Positions 57,887-64,000 of a DNA stretch of 64,000 nucleotides are shown one piece after another. The stretch is from NCBI GenBank assembly GCA_918807975.1, contig OU964921.1, positions 26,934,498-26,998,497 on the forward strand, given 5' to 3'. Origin of the DNA: Aplidium turbinatum. Taxonomy: Eukaryota > Chordata > Ascidiacea > Aplousobranchia > Polyclinidae. The translations under genes and the position numbers were made by a program. Each line of letters starts with the position of its first letter. Positions within the stretch are counted from its first letter, which is position 1. The notes beneath the pieces were generated by a model. That model did not search any database, was not told where the DNA came from, and saw only the letters and a program-made list of their open reading frames with translations.

Positions 57887-58186
57887 TAAAGTCAACATGT
57901 TCCTACGTTTATTAGACGTTAAAATACGTTTCACTTGTAGTAAAATTATTTTCTCATTCTTTTATTTCTGAGGATATTGCGTTACTTATTGCCTTTAAAT
58001 TGGAAGACTTGCGTCCCCGCGATCAAGATTGTGGATTTTTTACATCGATTCAACGCCCTACAACGTTGAATCGATGTAAAATCAGCAGATTTAGCTGGCT
58101 GGGGTTGGCGTTTTAATTGATTATTATTTTTACTTTCAGTGAAGCTTGTTTTTACGTCTAATAAACGTAGAAACATGTTGACTTTA
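57887..58186. repeat. Foldback inside hAT Z with a nested 18-bp perfect hairpin
   Basis: The arms 57887-57936 and 58138-58186 (TAAAGTCAACATGTTCCTAC / complement) are inverted with a few differences. Between them TTTTACATCGATTCAACG (58037) and its exact complement (58064) are separated by nine bases. No target duplication found. Confidence 0.75.
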
Positions 58187-58531
58187 ACTGTTTTAAACTT
58201 ATCATTTGATATTGTGCATTTTCCTGATGAAATCTTCTCTGTCAACTAACATACTAGTCAAAATCATGAGGCATCTAACAGACTGTTAGATAACCAGAAT
58301 GTGCATTTGTAAAAAATGGTTTTTCAATCTAGAAAAAAAGCTACGCAGAATTTCGCTAGCCATGGCAGTTGCAAGTCCCATACGGAATCAAACTGTGATT
58401 TATTTTGAATTTTATTTTTTTCAACAGATCAGGCATGTCAAAAATGTGGGACTTTTGGTAGGCTATATTGCAGTAGTAGACAATAGCAGTAGAAAACAAG
58501 AGAAATTAAATAATATATCATTGTCTTGCAC

Positions 58532-59276
58532 CAGTGGCGTAGCCAAGGGAGGGGGTTTGAGGGTTTCAACCTTTCAAATTGAATTTACGGATGTTAATAC
58601 ATTGTTTGCAAGAAAAGCTTTAGCCTATGATGTAATTTCACGTCAAACTGTACAAGGATGCAAGCCATCTATAACTGCTGAAATCACTTGTTTGATCTAG
58701 ATTAACGTCTGAACAGCAATTCGTTATACAAAACTTGAATATATGAGAAATAAAGTAACTTCATTGTCTCAAAGCTTTTTCTTTGACACTCATTAAGGTG
58801 TATGACGTCTATGAGTATGACGTTACATTTTCTAAACTTTGGGTTGACTTTAAAGCATAATAATTAGTGACTTACCGGAATAAGATCACTTTTTGGATCA
58901 ACCAAGGAGAAAATTGAAAAATAATAAAACTGTAATAATCTCGCAAAAAAAAGCAATCAACCTACGTCTCTAAAACAAAAGTCGCCTAATTTTAAACGAA
59001 ACTGCATTAAAAGAGCGAGTTTTGCCGATATCAAACATTCAAATATCTCAGTCTGGAATTAGCAAAAAGAAAACATAGAAACTTAGCTTTATTTCCGAAA
59101 AATGCCCAAGAAAACATGATCTTATCCTTTTGCTATGCCACCGGACAGCACCATTTTACAGGAATATTCATACCCACAATTTTGTTGAAAATGCTCTCAG
59201 AATGCACCAAACTGAGTGTAATTTTTCAAAATTTTCTGAGAGAGGCCCCCTTCCAAAATTTCTGCTTATGCTACTG
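58532..59276. mobile_element. hAT MITE Y2 inside hAT Z, TSD TCTTGCAC
   Basis: CAGTGGCGTAGCCAAGG and CTGCTTATGCTACTG are inverted. The perfect duplication TCTTGCAC lies at 58524-58531 and 59277-59284. Reverse-orientation relative of Y (21478-22347). Confidence 0.93.
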
Positions 59277-59598
59277 TCTTGCACTGTCAATATTTTGCGC
59301 CCCCATTGTTGAAGGTCTGGCGGCGCCACTGTTTACAAGGTAGAAAGTAAATTTTGAACATTTTCTTCTGCAATTTTTTTCACCCATCGGTTTATTTTTT
59401 CAAAACTATTTTTTGTTTGCTGATTGTTTATTCATTGATTAATGAAGTTGCAATGAGCTAAATGTTTAAATTTTATCCATCATTAAACTAGGCCATAAAA
59501 TCCAAGACCTATCATGTATCTGACCAACGGACCACCCACTTGTTTGACCATTGGGTCACTTGTTCAACGATGTCTTCCTTTATGTATTCAGACTAAAG

Positions 59599-59760
59599 AT
59601 GTCAGAAATTAAAACAACTAGCAATAAAACAAGGTTGTTTAGTTCTGAAAATCTCAACAAAGTTGTCGAAGATGTCTTGAAACAAAATATTTTTGTTCGA
59701 AAGTCGACGAAAAAATATGATATACCACGAACAACGTTGGCTCGTTATGTTAAAGAATGA
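59599..59760 (+). CDS. psq-type helix-turn-helix ORF of element V
   Basis: From the ATG at 59599: MSEIKTTSNKTRLFSSENLN, then VVEDVLKQNIFVRKSTKKYD and IPRTTLARYVKE before the stop. This is a pipsqueak/CENP-B-like HTH: an A..V.......S..KA...Y.IP..TL..YV pattern. No DDE nuclease follows, so it is a DNA-binding fragment of a transposase. Confidence 0.72.
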   Translation: MSEIKTTSNKTRLFSSENLNKVVEDVLKQNIFVRKSTKKYDIPRTTLARYVKE

Positions 59761-60313
59761 ATCAATGGATAGTGAGAAAACTACTGCACCAACACCCATG
59801 GCATCTACAAAACGCCTGTCTGATATCTTAAAGTTTTCTGCAACTTTAGAAAAATATGAGATTTAAAAAGAGTAAAATAAACACGAAAAACACTTGAATT
59901 TCATGTTATGAAATTGAATTGAATATGAAAATATGAAATGAAGTTTCATAATAAAAGCATATTTCTAGTGCTTATTGCTTATGTTGTTGTGTTGTTTGTA
60001 TGTTGTTCGTATAATAAATAGTCCAAAATAAGCTCCAGTGTATCAGCTTTTTGCCAAATAGAAGTGACCCGTTGGTCGAATAGCAGTGGCCCGTTGGTCG
60101 TGTAGGGGTTTGACCAACGGGGCACTTTTTATTATCAATTAAAAGTTATTTTTCGGCAGTTAGTAGTTGGAAAATTAAGAAACTTTTTTGGCTGAATATA
60201 CCAGGGTATGTGACCTACTGTTATGCCAAAAAAGGAGGACGCATGACCTTTGTACGGACAGAAAATAACAAATATGTGAAAAATGACCCGTTGGTGACAG
60301 TGACACATCTCCC

Positions 60314-60484
60314 AAAGTGTATCCAACAGTTTCACAATTAGGGATTCAAAAACAGATTCCATTTGCAACAACTTGGCTTTGTAAGATTGGATTTAGCGCC
60401 ATGTGTGTATTGAAAACTGAACAGCGAAACCGGCTGGAAGTTAAAGCCGACATGCGGCTATGCCTAAGCAAAATAACTGATAAA
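60314..60484 (+). pseudogene. hAT W transposase, C-terminal part
   Basis: KVYPTVSQLGIQKQIPFATT, then WLCKIGFSAMCVLKTEQRN and LEVKADMRLCLSKIT: the hAT dimerisation tail, continuing FWVSM of the middle part when element V is discounted. Confidence 0.88.
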
Positions 60485-61082
60485 CATATTATTTTCGAAA
60501 AAAGTTACTGCTTTTGTAGTGCTGTTTGTTTGCAACACAATCTTGTATGGCTTTTTAAATATTACGACAATTTGCTTGGGTCGCAAGATTTTACCGAACT
60601 GAATTTTTTTTAAATGGGTCGCTTTAAAAACGAGTTGGGAACCACTGTAGTCCAGTGCTATTCAAACGCCGATACGCGAGCACTTGGCTGCTGGTACGCG
60701 GTCAGTTAGGAAAATTGTAAATTGAGTAATGTTGATCAGAACGTCTATATAATCATTTTTAGGCAACGATAATGTTCAATCTGCTTTCCCAGCTATAGAC
60801 TGTTTGGTGGCCCGCTGCTACGACGACTTCCAGTTACGTCACAAAGAAATGTTATTTCGTAATTGTTATCCATTATTTCAACAAAGTATCGCAATGTTCG
60901 ATGCGAGATGATCATCCTTTTTGTGTGTTTGTGCTATGTCCACGTGCTTGACTATACCTGCAGCGTCCAGTAACAAGTAGAGAAATTAAAGGCTCAATCG
61001 ATCGGTCACACTCTGACTTCAAAGTATCGGATGATTGTAGTGAGTTGAGCATGTTTTTACATAGATTTGTTGAAGCTATAAA

Positions 61083-63412
61083 CAGGGTTGCATTCCTGGG
61101 GGGGCTCGGGGGGGCTCAGCCCCCCGAAATACAAAAAGGCTTGATGTAGGGGGGGCTCAGGGGGGGCTCATTCAAGCTTCCATTTTTCAGCTTTTCTGGC
61201 TGAACAACAACTTCTCGACTGAACAAGTAACACTTTAACAGCTTTCTCACAACAAAACTGCAAAAAAATACGAACATAAGTTGATAGCAATCGCCGTTTT
61301 CCCTGATTAGGTCCCGTATAGTTAGCTTATTCTATCATGCAATCTACATGTAGCCTACAGTAAATCAAGCTTTTTGCAAAAATGGCAATAAAGAATGACA
61401 TAACAAATTTTGTAGCTCTTTTGACATTCTAGATGTCCGCGTGTGATGTGACTTTTGCATTGAATAGCTTTTCCCATCTATGTGCCCTAAAATTTAGGCT
61501 ATAGCATTTTTACCAGGAATGTTTTTGCGTAACCTACTCACCGTAAAAAACAGCAGACCCCAAAAGAATTAACTTTATCCCTCCGAATTCATCAAACAAT
61601 CAATTAACATGATTGATCTAATAGTTGATGAGATAACCGGTGGTGAAGAAAGTAGCCTATAGGCCTACGTAAGTTGCATCGGGAACTGAGCAGCATTGCC
61701 ACAGAGTTCGATGTCGAGTTGAGGAAAGTAGATAAAATTTTCAGTGTGCGTTGGGTTGCGTCCTCACATCGTGCTATCAATGCTCTGTGGAATAGTTTCC
61801 CAGCATTGTATAAACACTTCACAACCCTCGCAGAAAGGAAGAATATTAGAGCAACAGATCGGGCCATGTTCAGAGGTCTCTGCATCAAAATGACCACCAA
61901 GAAATTCGTAGAAGATCTGGCGCTTTTAAAAGATTGTCTTCGGCAATTATCACTTTTGTCAGAAACTCTCCAGAGTGGAAATATCAACTTCGTAGTAGCT
62001 AATCGTCATGTCAAATGGACTGTTAATTCTCTACTTCAAATAAAAAAAGCTATTCAAGAAGGAAAGTATTCGTTTGATGAAGTTGTTAACTTGAGTCCCA
62101 GAAGTACAATAAACTACTCCTTTAAAGGCATTACATTGGACCAGTTTAAAGCTCGACGTAGAGACTACCCTTCTTTTGATCGTAATCGGTTTATTCAAGC
62201 TTTGGTTGACAACATTGGAAGCAGGATGGTGGACACCAACAATGAAAATTCTGTGAAGAGCTGGAAATTATTGTACCAGAGTTATGGCCTGCTGCAGTCG
62301 AAGTTCCATGGCAATCCATGGCAAGAAGGGGAGCAGAGATTACGAAAAATCGAGGAGAGATTTCATGTCATCACTCCTATTTCCGATTTTCGATTGTATG
62401 TTGACAATCCTTGTCACATAGCCTACCAGATACGATAAAGTTGCTCAAGAACGTACTACTAAACATGATTGCTATAAGTTCTGCTGAAGCCGAACGTGGA
62501 TTTTCACAAATGAACTTGGTCATCACACCGCTACGATCAAGGCTGACCAAATCACTTGTTTCAGCATTGTTGTTCACCAGCATCAATATAGGCCTATGGC
62601 CCACCTCCTCATATATGGAATGGCACTGCGGCAACTCAGAAGTGGTTGCAAACTCATCAGTCGGCTGTGGATATTCAAGTTATAAGCATTCTAAGCTGCC
62701 CACATTGAATGAACTCAGATCTGTGCAAAAACTGTTTGCTGGCTAAAATCAAGGACTGTCGTGGTGCTTACAACTTAGCCCATAAAACCAAAGACCTGGC
62801 AGACAGGCTATTTGTTTTGTGTAACCTCGTTTTCACCAACTTGGAATATGCTTTTGCTGTAATTGGAGTTTTTTAAACTGTTTGTTAATAACTAAATGAG
62901 ATTTTAGTGTAACTGTCACATTGGCAGCTTATTGGTTCTTATATAGCAAATCTGCAACCACAGGCGCTCATTTCAAGAATTGCATTTCCTTACTTTCCTA
63001 TTGCAGTCAATGTTTTTGCAAGTGTACTTGGGATTGGCTCATAAAAAAAGTTTACGATTGAGTTAAGAGATTGGAATTAGCTCATGCAAAGCGAGTTTCA
63101 AGTGTAGGCCTACGCAGTAAAAAAAATGCAAAGGGCAACCAAGCCAAATTTCAAACTTATAGTTTAATTTCGGATTCAACCACGTTTTCACGTTTTGCTG
63201 CTTCGACTTTTTTCTGTACTTCAAGCTATGTTTTAGCGTGGGTTGTTTTTTGACATGATGTTCAGAAGTAAAAACAAACTGAACAGTGCTTCCTTTTAAA
63301 AAAGGTAAACATTGTTGGCTAACCTACACCGATTACTTAAACATACTTTGTCTATAACAACACAGCTAAGTGTTAGAGCCCCCCCAAAAAAAATTTTAGG
63401 AATGCACCCCTG
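61083..63412 (+). mobile_element. hAT element T (KIAA1586-like), TSD GCTATAAA
   Basis: CAGGGTTGCATTCC and GGAATGCACCCCTG are inverted ends, each followed inwards by G/C-run blocks (GGGGGGGCTC, GAGCCCCCCC). The perfect duplication GCTATAAA lies at 61075-61082 and 63413-63420. It has the longest open transposase frame in the window. Confidence 0.93.
61674..62746 (+). pseudogene. hAT T transposase, C-terminal half
   Basis: A 254-codon frame (61674-62438) then a 111-codon frame (62411-62746) in another phase. First frame: KIFSVRWVASSHRAINALWN and FPALYKHFTTLAERKN, the RW motif region of hAT enzymes of the KIAA1586/ZBED group. Second frame: AISSAEAERGFSQMNLVITP and LRSRLTKSLVSALLF, the dimerisation domain. 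One frameshift near 62411-62438 separates them. The N-terminal finger and first catalytic Asp are not seen, so the copy is not functional as it stands. An AG-like acceptor just before 61674 is possible. Confidence 0.88.
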
Positions 63413-63420
63413 GCTATAAA

Positions 63421-64000
63421 CCTTGTTCTTTTTTAGAAAGTGAGTTAGCTGTTAGCCCATATTAGCCTATAAAAAGTATAGTTTCAGTTAAGTTTTACAA
63501 ATGGCAAAGCGTGGTCCTATGGACAAATATATGAAACAGAGACAATCAGTTTCAGACCTAGGCTACTAGTTCAGGCCCTTAGGGAAATCTTTAGGCTAAA
63601 CGTGTTACACGTTGTTTTTTGCATATTTTTGCAGTTGGTCAACCCAACTTTGATTTTAGTGGGTGCCGCAACTTTTTGGGTCACGTGCCCTCAGGCCGGG
63701 CACATGGCTTGAAATAAACACTTTATGAAGAAGGGATGATTTATATTTGACTATGGGTTGTGTGTTCTTCTTTGGTGTTCGCGTTTTGCCGAACAAGTCT
63801 AACGATACTTTGGTTATTAGTTCTCCAAACTTTTCATCTTCAAGAAAACTGGAAAATACAAACGATTCAAATTTTGTTTTCCCAAAGTTATGAAGGTTTA
63901 AAAGCTATTGCACACCTTCATCATTGAAGGCTTGCCTTGACCACATTGTCAAAAGTTTTCCAGATGAGTCGGTGAAAGGGTTGCCAAGCTCTTCAAACGT
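63421..64000. other. Right edge of the window
   Basis: A short frame MAKRGPMDKYMKQRQSVSDL at 63501 has the look of a hAT N-terminal leader but is too short to assign. Nothing else seen. Confidence 0.3.

Larger units (their letters stand above)
57157..59331 (+). mobile_element. hAT element Z, TSD TTTACAAG, nested in V
   Basis: CAGTGGCGTCGGCAG and CTGGCGGCGCCACTG are inverted. The perfect duplication TTTACAAG lies at 57149-57156 and 59332-59339. Poly-G/poly-C runs follow the left end. It carries a TTF-type zinc-finger exon, a foldback and MITE Y2. Confidence 0.92.
56988..60313 (+). mobile_element. DNA transposon V with a psq DNA-binding domain, nested in W
   Basis: GGGGAGATGTTCCACCAACGG at the left faces the reverse complement of the right end, GGGAGATGTGTCAC...CACCAACGGGTCA. 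ACCAACGG motifs recur near both ends (59523, 60067-60119). TA precedes the left end; the right flank is AA. About 1.15 kb without its insert. The HTH_psq protein suggests a pogo/Tigger relation, by inference. Confidence 0.7.
55765..60647 (+). mobile_element. hAT element W (Charlie/FAM200-like), outermost of a four-level nest
   Basis: CAGTGGTTCCCAACTC and GAGTTGGGAACCACTG are perfect inverted ends, with GGGTCGC blocks next to both. Left flank GTCTAGAC fits the hAT target preference nTCTAGAn. The right flank TAGTCCAG does not match it, possibly because another hAT-like start (CAGTGCTATTCAAACGC, 60653) abuts. Transposase remnants occur on both sides of the inner insertions. Confidence 0.88.

Noticed and set aside
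58299-58700. 133-codon plus-strand frame
   Set aside because: Crosses from hAT Z into MITE Y2 through its terminus; no domain.
60653-61082. hAT start CAGTGCTATTCAAACGCC next to element W
   Set aside because: Looks like a terminus but no partner end is in the window; left as a note under W.
1-64000. CRISPR arrays, operons, bacterial genes, retroviral or LTR elements
   Set aside because: None seen: no regular spacer arrays, no gag/pol/env-like reading, no paired long terminal repeats.

Overview
The window is animal nuclear DNA: AT-rich, with many small exons bounded by GT..AG splice sites, tRNA-derived SINEs, and a very high load of DNA transposons, mostly hAT. There are no bacterial or organellar genes. 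The only host gene I can support is on the minus strand: a large nebulin-like muscle gene running from about 42.95 kb down to 1.02 kb and continuing past the left edge. Its repeated 35-residue modules grouped in sevens suggest a deuterostome, probably an invertebrate chordate. I cannot name the species.

Gene layout. Twenty-seven exons can be placed in order with compatible phases, about 1,149 codons. A candidate basic/acidic first coding exon (42662-42949) is followed by one short module exon, then four super-repeats of about 253-258 residues. Super-repeat 1 (38452 to 26359) uses seven exons, about one module each. Super-repeats 2 (26192-12367), 3 (11303-4594) and 4 (3965-1023) each use six exons, with modules 5-7 packed into a 163-nt plus 164-nt pair joined in phase 1. 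Super-repeats 3 and 4 have identical exon lengths throughout. The missing C-terminal part lies left of base 1023.

Transposons in the gene. The 9.9-kb intron at 16201-26090 holds a five-level nest: hAT (16530-25505) > piggyBac A (17387-25384) > piggyBac B (18835-25071) > hAT-like X (21405-24690) > hAT MITE Y (21478-22347). All five levels have inverted ends. Four have matching target duplications; the exception is piggyBac B, which has TTAA on one side only. The intron at 29344-38451 holds hAT Q (transposase C-terminus), hAT S with two inserts, two nested small hATs, a perfect 95-bp-arm palindrome and an 827-bp foldback element. Smaller introns carry a SINE, MITEs, a Penelope-like fragment, a hAT and a foldback with a telomere-like core.

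Right part (43-64 kb). No host gene is recognised here. There is a hAT (43119-46948) carrying another hAT and a SINE split by a TTAA MITE; a decayed LINE with endonuclease and reverse-transcriptase pieces (about 49.35-51.64 kb); an orphan BED-finger fragment; a four-level nest (hAT W > psq-domain element V > hAT Z > MITE Y2, 55765-60647); and a young-looking hAT T (61083-63412) with a long transposase ORF.

The most interesting content is the exon-level record of nebulin super-repeat growth and the unusually readable stacks of nested DNA transposons. I did not find a new multi-gene system.
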